Shown here piece by piece: positions 26,940 to 37,038 of a stretch of 64,000 nucleotides of DNA. Position 1 is the first letter of the stretch; the number at the start of each line of letters is the position of its first letter. Source of the stretch: Acinetobacter halotolerans (lineage in GTDB: Bacteria; Pseudomonadota; Gammaproteobacteria; Pseudomonadales; Moraxellaceae); assembly GCF_004208515.1 (NCBI RefSeq), contig NZ_SGIM01000006.1:1-64000 (forward strand). The letters are read 5' to 3'. A program made the translations under genes and the position numbers. The notes beneath the pieces are model-generated. The model had not been told where the DNA came from. It saw only the letters and a list, made by a program, of their open reading frames with translations, and did no database searches.

Positions 26940-28730
26940 ATGGATATTATAAAAACACTGAGTAAAGTTTCAGTATTTGCGGAACTAGAAGCAGCCACAC
27001 TGAGCGTCATCGCCAGTTATGGACATATTCTGCATTTACAAACAGGGCAAATGCTTTATCAGCTCGATGATATTGCTGATCATGTTTATATTATTGCTTA
27101 TGGTCGCGTTAAGCTCACTACTGCTTCAGGTTTATCAACCTATTTGGGCCGTCACGAAATCGTGGGAGAAATAGGCAATATTTCCAAGCAGCCACATCAC
27201 GGTACCGTTCATGCCATCCGAGATACCACCCTTTTCGCGATTCCACAGCAACCATTTTTAGACTTCATCCATCAATATCCTAAGGTTTTATTGGCCTTGA
27301 CTCGACTCATCATCGCTCGCACACAACCCGAACTACAACACACTCATGCCATGAGCCATAACCGAACGTTATCTGTTGTTCCTGTTGCATCACAGATTCC
27401 AGCTATTCATCTCGCAGAACAATTGACTGAGCATTTACAACGATGGCCACATGTTCGATTAGTTACCGCCGCACATGTGGATGCACTATTTGGCTTCGGT
27501 TTTAGTCAAACAGCTCTCGACTACGGTGCAGATGATTTAAAATTACGTCAATGGTTAGCAAACCTTGAAGAAAAGCATTGTTACGTCCTTTATGCTGCAC
27601 ATACTCATGACGATGAATGGTCAAAGCGCTGTCTACATCAGGCAGATCGAATCTTAATCTTAGCAGAAGCCAATCACCCACCTGTTCAGACCCAACTGGT
27701 CGAGGTGTTAAATCAATATGATTGGCAAAGTCCCATAGAATTAGTGCTATTACGCTCTGAGGGAGATCCCTCCCCGCATACACTGAGCTGGAAACAGCTT
27801 TATCATGCTCGTGCCCATTATTTTATTCACCCTTGGGCGCAGGCAGATATCAGCGCTGTCGCTCGGCAAATCTCCAGTCAAGGTTTAGGTTTGGTCCTTG
27901 GGGGTGGCGGTGCGCGTGGATTTGCTCATATTGGTTTAATTCGCGCATTGGAGCAATTGCATATCCCAATCGACATTGTAGGGGGAACCAGTATGGGTGC
28001 ATTTGTTGCCGCATTGGTCGCATGCGGTTTTGATAGTGTTGAAATGACCCATATTGCTTATGAAACTTTTGTTGCCCGAAATTATCTAAATGACTACACC
28101 ATGCCAAAAGTTTCGTTAATCCGAGGACAACGATTTCATACCCGATTACAGGCTATTTTTGGACATCGACGAATTGAGGAGTTGAAACGAACCTATTATT
28201 GTATTTCCACCAATCTATCGACGGGTCAAGCTGTCATTCATGATCAAGGTGAACTGGCAACATGGGTCGGCACCAGTATGAGTGTTCCCGGCGTTGCACC
28301 ACCTGTTGCATGGCATGAGAACTTATTGTGCGATGGCGGTATCATCAATAATCTCCCCACAGACGTGATGCAAAATTTAGAAAGAGGTGTAATTATTGCC
28401 AGTAATGTCAGTTTAAATGATGATATTCGCATACCAGGAATTGGTTTAAATGAACCTGACCAAAGTGCCCTTCTGAACTGGAACAAATTGATTAAAGATA
28501 AACTTTTACCAGCACCTCGACTGGCTGAAATTTTAATGCGTACCGCGACACTTGCCAGTGATACCATGATTCAAGCGGCTGCGATTGAACGGGCGAACTT
28601 GCATATTCGTATGCCAATTGAAGGTATCGCTATGTTTGACTGGCATAAATTAGATGAATTAGTAGAGCGTGGCTATGAGCACGCTTTAGCAACACTACTT
28701 CCGATTCGCGACACACTACCCTATTCCTAA
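26940..28730 (+). CDS. Patatin-like phospholipase with cyclic-nucleotide-binding domain
   Basis: A 596-residue protein related to the neuropathy target esterase group. An N-terminal cNMP-binding-like domain (about residues 5-125; LQTGQMLYQLDDIADHVYII) is followed by a 160-residue linker and a patatin domain with the oxyanion loop GGGGARGFAHIG, the nucleophile serine in GGTSMGAF and the catalytic Asp in CDGGIINNLP. It is probably a membrane-associated lysophospholipase or phospholipase. I chose ATG 26940; a TTG nine bases earlier is possible. It is convergent with the next gene, only three bases apart. Confidence 0.9.
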   Translation: MDIIKTLSKVSVFAELEAATLSVIASYGHILHLQTGQMLYQLDDIADHVYIIAYGRVKLTTASGLSTYLGRHEIVGEIGNISKQPHHGTVHAIRDTTLFAIPQQPFLDFIHQYPKVLLALTRLIIARTQPELQHTHAMSHNRTLSVVPVASQIPAIHLAEQLTEHLQRWPHVRLVTAAHVDALFGFGFSQTALDYGADDLKLRQWLANLEEKHCYVLYAAHTHDDEWSKRCLHQADRILILAEANHPPVQTQLVEVLNQYDWQSPIELVLLRSEGDPSPHTLSWKQLYHARAHYFIHPWAQADISAVARQISSQGLGLVLGGGGARGFAHIGLIRALEQLHIPIDIVGGTSMGAFVAALVACGFDSVEMTHIAYETFVARNYLNDYTMPKVSLIRGQRFHTRLQAIFGHRRIEELKRTYYCISTNLSTGQAVIHDQGELATWVGTSMSVPGVAPPVAWHENLLCDGGIINNLPTDVMQNLERGVIIASNVSLNDDIRIPGIGLNEPDQSALLNWNKLIKDKLLPAPRLAEILMRTATLASDTMIQAAAIERANLHIRMPIEGIAMFDWHKLDELVERGYEHALATLLPIRDTLPYS

Positions 28731-28733
28731 AAC

Positions 28734-29915
28734 TCAATCTACAACAGGTACATCAATCTGATAATGATCTAATAAACCATCGAGATATTGATAAGTTTCA
28801 GCATCGAGTTGCCGCATATAAACATTGAGAATTTTCCGACATTGTCGCTGTTTGTCTATCGGCATACGACCAACGATATCGAAAGTTACCTCCCATTGCG
28901 AACGCAACAAGGAAGCATAGGCAATATGATGTAAAACCTGTTCATCAATTTGTGCAATGGCTATGGCAACCCCCTGCCTTGCTTCATCTTGCATATAATT
29001 CACAACCACCAACATATCAGTCCATAAATGACAATGATCTGCGGCAGCCACGATGCTTTGAATAATGTCGACTTGTCGCAATGCAGGTAAATTTGCAACA
29101 TAATGCTGTGCCTGAGCAGATAGACCTGCGACAACGGGCAACATATCCTCCCAAAGTTGATCTTCCTGAGCCGCCTGAATAATCGCGTTAATGACCGTTT
29201 CACCTTGCTGTACGGCTAAATCCCCAAGCTCTTGTTTTAATTCATAACCAATATGGCTCATTAATGCCAATAATTTGGGCCAAACTAGACGTTGCGTCGG
29301 ATCACAGATAATCAATAATGCCTTTTCTATACGTGCTTTCGGTATGACATGAACCAAATGATCAATGCGCTCTCTAGATTCAATATAAAAAGCGATTTCT
29401 AAAAGATCACTTTCTTGTTCAACAATCTGAGCAACATCTTGCACCACCTCATCAGACAACATGCTCACGAAGCGTCCCATGGTCACAAAATCACGCTTTT
29501 GCAAAAGCACTTGAGCAATCTCGATAATTTGATGGGTGGTTAAGTAAACCAACAGCTCTCGTGCCAATCGTGGGTCAAGATGAACTGAGATTTCAGCAAG
29601 TGTGTCGGCGGATAATTTTTTAGCAATCCGATATAAGTTTTCAGTGGATAGGTGTACGGCAATTTGTGCCACAATCAACGGATCTAAAAATCGTTTAACC
29701 ATGAAAACATTTAACCAATTTGGCAACCAATTGACCCAAATTGCCAAATGTCGAAACCGTGCTTTTTGCTGATCTTGTAATAATTCAATGATTGCAAAGC
29801 GAAATTGTCTAAGGCTTTCTGGTGCTATGCTTTGCAAGAAGGCCAGCTGTTGTTCTGAAACACTTAAAATACGTGCAAGTTTTATAATTTCTGCATGCAC
29901 TGCTAATCGCGTCAT
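28734..29915 (-). CDS. Unknown helical-repeat protein
   Basis: A 393-residue protein of nearly pure predicted helix with no signal peptide or membrane span. Recurrent units of about 35-40 residues (for example LSTENLYRIAKKLSADTLAE, DPRLARELLVYLTTHQIIEI and VARFVSML-like segments) suggest an armadillo/HEAT-type or MgtE-N-like superhelix. It is a likely scaffold or binding protein rather than an enzyme. It begins five bases after a small gene at 29921-30142 and forms an operon with it; the lipase gene is convergent. No family name is certain. Confidence 0.75.
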   Translation of the reverse strand: MTRLAVHAEIIKLARILSVSEQQLAFLQSIAPESLRQFRFAIIELLQDQQKARFRHLAIWVNWLPNWLNVFMVKRFLDPLIVAQIAVHLSTENLYRIAKKLSADTLAEISVHLDPRLARELLVYLTTHQIIEIAQVLLQKRDFVTMGRFVSMLSDEVVQDVAQIVEQESDLLEIAFYIESRERIDHLVHVIPKARIEKALLIICDPTQRLVWPKLLALMSHIGYELKQELGDLAVQQGETVINAIIQAAQEDQLWEDMLPVVAGLSAQAQHYVANLPALRQVDIIQSIVAAADHCHLWTDMLVVVNYMQDEARQGVAIAIAQIDEQVLHHIAYASLLRSQWEVTFDIVGRMPIDKQRQCRKILNVYMRQLDAETYQYLDGLLDHYQIDVPVVD

Positions 29916-29920
29916 CGCCC

Positions 29921-30142
29921 TTACCTCTGCATTTTATTTCTAAAAAATAGCCGTAAAAAGAAAGGAACTTGAAATAGATGCTGATTAATTTTCCGATTTT
30001 CTTCTAACACAGTGCGCTGTAACTGCTGATTTAACCAAGTCAACTCTTGCGCGGATAAATGGGAAAAATCTTTGAGATTCATCACTGGACGATGTATTTG
30101 TTGAGCGAGTTGTTCGAGGTCTGTTTGAACTGGTTTTTGCAT
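29921..30142 (-). CDS. Small unknown protein upstream of the helical-repeat gene
   Basis: A 73-residue protein, MQKPVQTDLEQLAQQIHRPV onward, ending in a hydrophobic-basic segment (FQVPFFLRLFFRNKMQR) that might be an amphipathic membrane anchor. A strong ribosome site GGGAGG is seven bases before the ATG at 30142, which decides this start over one 48 bases upstream. It is directly followed by the helical-repeat gene, so the two products may act together. No homologous family recognised. Confidence 0.65.
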   Translation of the reverse strand: MQKPVQTDLEQLAQQIHRPVMNLKDFSHLSAQELTWLNQQLQRTVLEENRKINQHLFQVPFFLRLFFRNKMQR

Positions 30143-30325
30143 GGGCGAGCCTCCCTTTCTTGTTGTTCTATATTTTGAGTTTATGCTCAATTATGATCTA
30201 TTACCAATTTCACTGATTAATGGAAAATATTGAACTACATCTCAACATGATTTGTGGTCGCTATAGAACGTTTCATTCCATAAAAATTATATTCTTCACG
30301 TAAAATATGACTATAATCAAAACAC

Positions 30326-30496
30326 ATCGCTTCAGGGCGGGGTGAAATTCCCCACCGGTGGTAAGTTAGGCTTTGCTCATCAATGACCTAATCAGCCCAC
30401 GAGCCTGTATAAGAGGGGTAGAAATATCCCACGTATACTCGCAGATTTGGTGAGATGCCAAAGCCGACGGTATAGTCCGGATGAAAGAAGACGAAA
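30326..30496 (+). ncRNA. FMN riboswitch (RFN element)
   Basis: The conserved RFN blocks appear in order: TTCAGGGCGGGGTGAAATTC, CCCCACCGGTGGTAA, AGCCCACGAGCC, GATTTGGTGAGATGCCAAAG, then CCGACGGTATAGTCCGGATG and AAGAAGACGA. The element binds FMN and here precedes ribB by about 95 bases. A short stem ACCAAA/TTTGGT followed by TTGTTTT just downstream (30499-30524) could be its terminator, but translational control of ribB is equally possible. Confidence 0.95.
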
Positions 30497-30590
30497 TCAC
30501 CAAAACAACTTTGGTTTGTTTTAGTGCGCGCTTATTTTTGCATCAGTCCTGAAATGTTCAACCGTAACCTATTTACGAGAGCGTTTCATT

Positions 30591-31250
30591 ATGTCGAGTT
30601 TAATCCAACCCGAACTTTTCTTTTCAGCCCTTTCCCCTGCTGAACAACGTATTCAACACGCTTTAGATGATATCCGCCAAGGCAAACCTGTGTTGGTAAT
30701 GGATGATTTTGACCGTGAAAATGAAGCGGACTTAATTGTTGCATCCGAAACATTAACTGTCGAAACCATGGCACAAATGATCCGTGATGGTTCAGGAATT
30801 GTCTGTCTTTGCTTAACTGAAGAATTGGCAGATCATTTACAACTTCCACCCATGGTCATGGATAATTCAAGTCAGTTCAAAACAGCCTTTACCGTGACGA
30901 TAGAAGCGGCACAAGGTGTGACCACAGGTGTTTCTGCCAAAGATCGTGTTACCACAGTTTTAGCAGCGACCAAAGATGGTGCTGTTGCCAGTGATCTCAG
31001 TCGTCCCGGTCATGTTTTTCCTTTACGTGCACGTGATGGTGGTGTATTGACACGCCGTGGGCATACCGAAGGAACGATTGATCTAGCCCGTTTAGCTGGC
31101 TTGAAACCTTCAGGTGTCTTGTGTGAATTAACGAATCCTGATGGTTCGATGGCTTCAGGCATTGAAGTTTTAGCGTATGCACAAACACATGATTTGACGG
31201 TGATTAATATCGAGGAATTAGTGCAGTATCGTTTGAAGCATAATATTTAA
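30591..31250 (+). CDS. ribB: 3,4-dihydroxy-2-butanone 4-phosphate synthase
   Basis: A 219-residue enzyme converting ribulose 5-phosphate to the four-carbon precursor of riboflavin. Conserved motifs are [14 protein letters not shown] (metal and substrate site), [14 protein letters not shown] and [14 protein letters not shown]. No GTP cyclohydrolase II domain is fused, so this is the RibB rather than RibBA form. It is controlled by the FMN riboswitch upstream. The gene stands alone, ending at a bidirectional terminator. Confidence 0.96.
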   Translation: MSSLIQPELFFSALSPAEQRIQHALDDIRQGKPVLVMDDFDRENEADLIVASETLTVETMAQMIRDGSGIVCLCLTEELADHLQLPPMVMDNSSQFKTAFTVTIEAAQGVTTGVSAKDRVTTVLAATKDGAVASDLSRPGHVFPLRARDGGVLTRRGHTEGTIDLARLAGLKPSGVLCELTNPDGSMASGIEVLAYAQTHDLTVINIEELVQYRLKHNI

Positions 31251-31252
31251 TT

Positions 31253-31285
31253 AAAAAAATAGCCTCGAATCATCGAGGCTATTTA
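31253..31285. terminator. Bidirectional terminator between ribB and the HAD gene
   Basis: Stem ATAGCCTCGA/TCGAGGCTAT with loop ATCA, flanked by A-rich and T-rich sides. It serves ribB and the convergent HAD gene. Confidence 0.85.
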
Positions 31286-31297
31286 CCCATTCAATGC

Positions 31298-31972
31298 TTA
31301 AGAAACTTTTCGCTCTGCATTTAACACTGCAACACACTCAATCAATTCTTTAAATTGTGCAATCTGCGTTACTGGCTGGGCTTGGACCAATTCTTCCGCT
31401 GTCCCATATCCATAATTCACCGCAATCGTCTCAATATTATTGGCACGTGCGCCAATAATGTCATACTGACGATCACCGACCATAATACATTGCTGCGCAT
31501 CCAACTGTTCTTTCTCAAGAATATAGGCAATCAAATCTGCTTTATTGGTACGTTCACCTGTCAGTTCACTGCCATAGATGCCTGTAAAATATTGATCCAA
31601 CTTGAAATGAACCAAGATTTGTTTTGCATAAATCGTAGGTTTTGCTGTGGCTAGAAACAAGGTATAACCTTGTGCTTGCAATTGCTGCAAGGTCTCAACT
31701 ACCGTTGGATAAACTTCATTTTCAAATAAACCTGTAACCGAAAAACGCTCACGATAGGCAGCTAAAGCTTGCTCAGCCAAAGCATCATCTTGTGTATTGA
31801 GTAATTTAGCCAACGAACCCTTCAATGGTGGGCCAATGGTCCAATCCAAGTCCACAACATCAGCCAACGGTTGGCCGAGCTTTGCTAAAGCAAAACGAAT
31901 TGAACCATGAATCCCTGTTTTCGGGTCAGTCAAAGTACCATCTAAATCAATCAGAATATTTTTGATCGTCAT
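31298..31972 (-). CDS. HAD-family phosphatase (phosphoglycolate phosphatase-like)
   Basis: A 224-residue haloacid dehalogenase superfamily hydrolase. Motif I is IDLDGTLTDPKTG (nucleophile Asp near residue 8), motif II a serine/threonine-like FLATAKP, and motif IV GDRQYDIIGARANN. The alpha-helical cap fits the Gph/PGMB subgroup that dephosphorylates small sugar or nucleotide phosphates. Substrate cannot be read from sequence; phosphoglycolate or a 5'-nucleotide is likely. Neighbours ribB and thiD suggest a general metabolic role only. Confidence 0.85.
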   Translation of the reverse strand: MTIKNILIDLDGTLTDPKTGIHGSIRFALAKLGQPLADVVDLDWTIGPPLKGSLAKLLNTQDDALAEQALAAYRERFSVTGLFENEVYPTVVETLQQLQAQGYTLFLATAKPTIYAKQILVHFKLDQYFTGIYGSELTGERTNKADLIAYILEKEQLDAQQCIMVGDRQYDIIGARANNIETIAVNYGYGTAEELVQAQPVTQIAQFKELIECVAVLNAERKVS

Positions 31973-32053
31973 TCATCCAATCTCTTACAGCCTTACACAA
32001 CAAAGTCGAGAGTTTCTCGAAACTTCCTTATACTAACGCAAATGAAAACATAA

Positions 32054-32841
<788 letters not shown>

Positions 32842-33043
32842 GCTTATCCATAAAAAATTAAGCCAAGACTTTTACAAAAATCGATAACGGGTTCAATATC
32901 TTGCAGATCAGTAGTATCGTATTTTCAAAAAATACTAAGCATGCCCTACTATTTTAGGCATATCTAAGGCTCTATATGAAAATTTATCATCAACTCCTAT
33001 AAACATATGCAAAATATTCAAGAACCTTAACTCGCTTATAAAA

Positions 33044-33062
33044 TATAATAATTATCATTTTA
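33044..33062 (+). promoter_or_regulatory. Fur box of the siderophore receptor
   Basis: TATAATAATTATCATTTTA agrees with the 19-base Fur consensus at 14 positions by my count, and an extra AATTATC half-site follows. Its place 18 bases before the receptor ATG would let iron-loaded Fur block transcription or early elongation. Confidence 0.65.
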
Positions 33063-33080
33063 ATTATCACCATACCCCTC

Positions 33081-35183
33081 ATGCTGAAATACCGCCTTCT
33101 ACCTAGCTTATTACCGCTTAGCTGCGCCATGACTGTCTTTGCTAATGATCAAGTGAATACGCTGCCGACCATCACAGTTCAAGCCTCAACACCAGTCGAA
33201 AATGCTGAAAAAGAATATAAGGTCGATTCTGCAAGTTCTGCGACACGCACATCTACTTTACTTAAAGATACGCCACAAGCTGTAACTGTGGTCAATAAAG
33301 CAGTACTTCAAGATATACAAGCGACGCGTTTATCTGAAGCACTCGATGTGGCAGGTCTAGGACGCGCAAATAACTTTGGTGGACAAGGTCTAACCACCTT
33401 CACATCTCGTGGATTTACTAGCGGTGAATATTATAGAAATGGCTTTCCAATCAATCGTGGTTATCCAAATGCGCCTGAGAGTACAACGATCGAGCGCGTA
33501 GAAGTTTTAAGAGGTGCTTCATCAAGCCTATATGGTCGTGGTGATCCAGGAGGTACTTTTAACGTGGTGAGTAAAGTACCCCAAGCCGAACGAAAAACAG
33601 TACTCGGTTTGAGTATCGATGATGAGGGGCTCTATCGTAGTACAGTGGATACCACAGGTTCTTTTACTCAAGATAATAGTGTCAGCTACCGTTTAAATTT
33701 AATGGGGGAAAACGGAGATACCTTTCGGGAACATGTTGATTCAAAACGCTGGAACATTGCACCCGTTATTCAATGGACGCCTTCAGAGAATACCAAAGTG
33801 ATCTTTGAAGCAGATTTCTTACGCAACCAACATGCTTTAGATCGTGGTTTTACTCGCTATGATGGTCAACAAAAATATTCTTTTGATCCAAAAGAATATT
33901 GGTGGGAATCTGGAAAAAATCGAAATCGACTCTATAACGATAATGATATGTTTCAATTACGTGTTGAACATAACCTCAATGATGCATGGAAACTGAATGT
34001 TGGTACGCAATATTTAGATGGAAATTTACATGGTTATGCTGTTGAAGCAAATGGTGTAAAAGCAGATAGTCATGGCGAGATCATTACTCGAAACTATAAT
34101 TGGCGGAATTTGGATTGGAGTGACAAAAATATCCAAGTAAACCTTGTCGGTGAGTTTAATCTGTTTAACCTAGAACATACGTTAGTGTCTGGAATAGAAT
34201 TCGAAGATTATGACTATCGTTCCTATATTATTCGTTCCACAGCACCATTTGACTTAAATATTCATCATCCCGATCGTGCTCAGCCACTACCTGAATTAAT
34301 CAACGTCACCACACATGATCATGAACAACTGCGTAGTAAAGCCTTCTATGTTCAAGATCAAATTCGTTTAACAGATCGATTCAATACTTTGATTGGTTTA
34401 CGTTTTGAGCATTACGAACAGGATTATACGAATTTTATAAATAATTCTTCATGGTCAACTGATCACAATACAGTCATACCGCGTATTGGATTTACTTATG
34501 ATTTGACCGATCAATTCACGCTTTATAGCAACATCAGTAAATCATTTAAGCCAAACGCTGGTGCAGATCGAAATAATCAAGGCTTTGATCCTGAAGAAGG
34601 TATTTCTTATGAAATCGGTTCAAAATATGCCCTTCTTGATCATAAACTTTCATTTGAAAATGCAATTTATTATGTAAAAAAAGAAAATGTACTCACACTA
34701 GATCCGCTTGATTCGACGAAAAGTATTGCTGCGGGTGAAGTCACAAGTAAAGGCTTTGATCTCAGTTTAGTTGGAAATCTCACCCCAGAATGGAAAATAA
34801 TTGGGAATTATGCCTATACCGATGCTGCGGTGAGCAAAGATAATAGCTTAACTAAAGGAACACGTTTAGCTAATATTCCTAAAGATTCATTCAACCTGTT
34901 AAGTATTTATGAGTTTCAATCAGATGCATTAAATGGTTTAGGTTTAGGCTTAAACCAGCGCTATGTTGCCAGCCGAAAGGGACAAACTGCAAATAATACG
35001 TACAGCATGGGAAGTTATGCGACTACAGACTTTATTTCTTATTACAATCTGTCATCGGACATACGTTTCAGTTTTGATATTAAAAATATCTTTAATAAAA
35101 AATATGATGATAGCGCGTTTAATCGCTATGTTTATCCAGGACAGCCTCGAACAGTCAAACTTGGGATGACCTATAGTTTTTAA
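33081..35183 (+). CDS. TonB-dependent siderophore receptor
   Basis: A 700-residue outer-membrane receptor. A signal peptide (MLKYRLLPSLLPLSCAMTVF, cleaved after FA) leads to the TonB box region (TLPTITVQAS), the plug domain (LLKDTPQAVTVVNKAVLQD, then TIERVEVLRGASSSLYGRG) and a 22-strand barrel ending in the aromatic C-terminus MTYSF. The plug pattern fits the ferrichrome/FhuE-FoxA-like hydroxamate group, but the ligand cannot be read. No siderophore biosynthesis or ABC genes accompany it, so it probably takes up a foreign siderophore using the common TonB. The Fur box upstream indicates iron control. Confidence 0.93.
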   Translation: MLKYRLLPSLLPLSCAMTVFANDQVNTLPTITVQASTPVENAEKEYKVDSASSATRTSTLLKDTPQAVTVVNKAVLQDIQATRLSEALDVAGLGRANNFGGQGLTTFTSRGFTSGEYYRNGFPINRGYPNAPESTTIERVEVLRGASSSLYGRGDPGGTFNVVSKVPQAERKTVLGLSIDDEGLYRSTVDTTGSFTQDNSVSYRLNLMGENGDTFREHVDSKRWNIAPVIQWTPSENTKVIFEADFLRNQHALDRGFTRYDGQQKYSFDPKEYWWESGKNRNRLYNDNDMFQLRVEHNLNDAWKLNVGTQYLDGNLHGYAVEANGVKADSHGEIITRNYNWRNLDWSDKNIQVNLVGEFNLFNLEHTLVSGIEFEDYDYRSYIIRSTAPFDLNIHHPDRAQPLPELINVTTHDHEQLRSKAFYVQDQIRLTDRFNTLIGLRFEHYEQDYTNFINNSSWSTDHNTVIPRIGFTYDLTDQFTLYSNISKSFKPNAGADRNNQGFDPEEGISYEIGSKYALLDHKLSFENAIYYVKKENVLTLDPLDSTKSIAAGEVTSKGFDLSLVGNLTPEWKIIGNYAYTDAAVSKDNSLTKGTRLANIPKDSFNLLSIYEFQSDALNGLGLGLNQRYVASRKGQTANNTYSMGSYATTDFISYYNLSSDIRFSFDIKNIFNKKYDDSAFNRYVYPGQPRTVKLGMTYSF

Positions 35184-35260
35184 GTATGTATATCAGTCCA
35201 CGTTGAGTCTGTGCGAAGTGAACTAAACATATATATTTAACACTTTCTACTCACCATCAA

Positions 35261-35285
35261 AAAAGGCGCTTAATGCGCCTTTTTT
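35261..35285. terminator. Bidirectional terminator between receptor and kbp
   Basis: Stem AAAAGGCGC/GCGCCTTTT with loop TTAAT and T-runs on both sides, shared by two convergent genes. Confidence 0.85.
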
Positions 35286-35298
35286 AGGATCAAGTAAA

Positions 35299-35772
35299 TT
35301 ATTGAGGAATACGTAACACTTGACCTGGGAAAATATCATCTGCATTTTTTAGAAGCGGTTTATTGGCTTCAAAAATTTTATTGTATTGGTTTGGATCACC
35401 ATAATATTCTTTTGAAATCTTAGATAAGTTATCGCCTGATTTAACTGTATAAAACTTACTTTCTGGTTCAGCAGTATCAACTGTCATTTGATCATCGACC
35501 TGAGCGACATGATCAATATTTCCGACTGCAAGCACGATCTTTTCTTTATCCGCCTGACTATTTACCTTCCCCTTAATTACTGCGGTGTCAGTTGCACCAT
35601 TATAAGTAACTGATAGGCCATCAACACCTAAACCTAAGCTTTTAATCAAACCCAATAATTTATTTGCTACTTCCTGAGCTGACGGCTCAGCTGGTGATGC
35701 TGGCGCAGCTTGTGGTTCTGCTGGCGCAGTATTTTTCTTGCCAATACCTTTAACAAAATCAAAAAGACCCAT
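35299..35772 (-). CDS. kbp: Kbp/YgaU-type BON-LysM protein
   Basis: A 157-residue protein without signal peptide, with an N-terminal helix (MGLFDFVKGIGKK), a Pro/Ala-rich linker, a BON domain (VDGLSVTYNGATDTAVIKGK) and a LysM domain (FYTVKSGDNLSKISKEYYGD to PGQVLRIPQ). This matches E. coli Kbp (YgaU), a cytoplasmic potassium-binding protein, in length and domain order. The linker is longer here. It is alone and ends at a bidirectional terminator. Confidence 0.88.
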   Translation of the reverse strand: MGLFDFVKGIGKKNTAPAEPQAAPASPAEPSAQEVANKLLGLIKSLGLGVDGLSVTYNGATDTAVIKGKVNSQADKEKIVLAVGNIDHVAQVDDQMTVDTAEPESKFYTVKSGDNLSKISKEYYGDPNQYNKIFEANKPLLKNADDIFPGQVLRIPQ

Positions 35773-35940
35773 TGTTATTTCCTCTGTAATTATTAATGAT
35801 GCTTGGTCAAAGTTGACCTAATTTCTAGTTATACAGAAAAAAAGAATTGCTCGAGTTTCAATTTAAATAGGTCTTGTAAATATATGTATATTCTCTAAAA
35901 CAACGCTCAGTATATTTGGAATTTCTTATTTTCACCCATA

Positions 35941-35964
35941 AAAAAGCCACCTTACGGTGGCTTT
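35941..35964 (-). terminator. Terminator of the fabD-fabG-acpP transcript
   Basis: Stem AGCCACC/GGTGGCT with loop TTAC, followed on the minus strand by T residues. Confidence 0.85.
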
Positions 35965-35980
35965 CGATCATGCAAGATGA

Positions 35981-36217
35981 TTAACCAAGTTTCTTGGTTA
36001 CATAATCAATTGCAGATTGAACTGTTGTGATTTCATTTGAATCTTCATCTGGAATGGTGATGTCAAAGTCATTTTCAAATGACATAACAAGTTCAACCAA
36101 ATCCAAAGAGTCAGCACCTAAGTCATCCATGAAAGATGCTTCGTTTTTGATCTCTTCAGCACGCATACCTAATTGTTCAGCTACAGCTTGCTTGATGCGT
36201 TGTTCGATATCGCTCAC
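35981..36217 (-). CDS. acpP: Acyl carrier protein
   Basis: A 78-residue ACP carrying acyl chains on phosphopantetheine. The modified serine is Ser37 in the [10 protein letters not shown] motif. The GTG at 36217 is chosen because AGGAG lies seven bases before it and because it gives the family start MSDIEQRIK; an upstream ATG would place the ribosome site inside the coding region. It is the last gene of fabD-fabG-acpP. fabF is not downstream of it, unlike in E. coli. Confidence 0.97.
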   Translation of the reverse strand: MSDIEQRIKQAVAEQLGMRAEEIKNEASFMDDLGADSLDLVELVMSFENDFDITIPDEDSNEITTVQSAIDYVTKKLG

Positions 36218-36303
36218 AGGAATTCTCCTCATTGCTTGTGGCGTTTTAATTTGCCACTAGTTTAATTGAATATTAAAATTTTTAAAAGTTTATACGTCGC
36301 CAC

Positions 36304-37038
36304 TTAGGCCATGTATAAACCACCATTTACGTGTAAAACTGTACCAGTAATGTAACTAGCATTATCGCTTGCAAGGAAACTCACTGCATTTGCAATATCT
36401 TGGGGTTCACCTAGACGATTTAAAGCTACTTGATCGATCATTTTTTTACGAACATCTTCGCTTAACTGATCAGTCATTTCAGTTGCGATAAAACCAGGTG
36501 CAACACTGTTTACCGTAATCTGACGGCTCCCCATCTCTTTCGCTAAGCTACGACTGAATGCTTCAATCCCTGCTTTTGCTGCTGAGTAATTGGCTTGTCC
36601 AGGGTTAGCAAAATGTGCAACCACTGAACTAATATTAATAATGCGCCCAAAGCGTGCTTTGGTCATGCCTTTCAATACCCGCTTAGACAAGCGATAAACC
36701 GCTTTAAGGTGGATATTGAGAATGTCATCCCAGTCATCTTCTGACATACGCAATAACAAATTATCTTTGGTAATTCCCGCATTGTTGACCAATACCAGAA
36801 CCGAACCATATTGCTGCTCGATATGTGAAACAAGTGCATCTATTGCCTCGCCCTCACGAACATCGAGTACTGCACCTGTTCCATGCTCAGCAAAACTTTC
36901 TGTCAGTTTTTGCGCGCCTGATTCAGAGGTCGCGGTACCAACGACAAAAAAACCGTCTTGAATGAGTTGCTGTGCAATTGCTGCGCCAATACCTCGGCTA
37001 GCTCCTGTCACTAACGCAACTTTTCGTTGTTGTGTCAT
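36304..37038 (-). CDS. fabG: 3-oxoacyl-ACP reductase
   Basis: A 244-residue short-chain dehydrogenase reducing 3-ketoacyl-ACP with NADPH. The nucleotide motif TGASRGIGAAIA (near residue 12), NNAGITKDN, and the catalytic Ser-Tyr-Lys in ISSVVAHFANPGQANYSAAK are all present. It overlaps fabD by four bases (ATGA), so the pair is translationally coupled. Confidence 0.97.
   Translation of the reverse strand: MTQQRKVALVTGASRGIGAAIAQQLIQDGFFVVGTATSESGAQKLTESFAEHGTGAVLDVREGEAIDALVSHIEQQYGSVLVLVNNAGITKDNLLLRMSEDDWDDILNIHLKAVYRLSKRVLKGMTKARFGRIINISSVVAHFANPGQANYSAAKAGIEAFSRSLAKEMGSRQITVNSVAPGFIATEMTDQLSEDVRKKMIDQVALNRLGEPQDIANAVSFLASDNASYITGTVLHVNGGLYMA

Noticed and set aside
27502..28567. Antisense frames inside the patatin gene
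   Set aside because: Lie entirely under a complete, conserved gene with catalytic motifs on the other strand.
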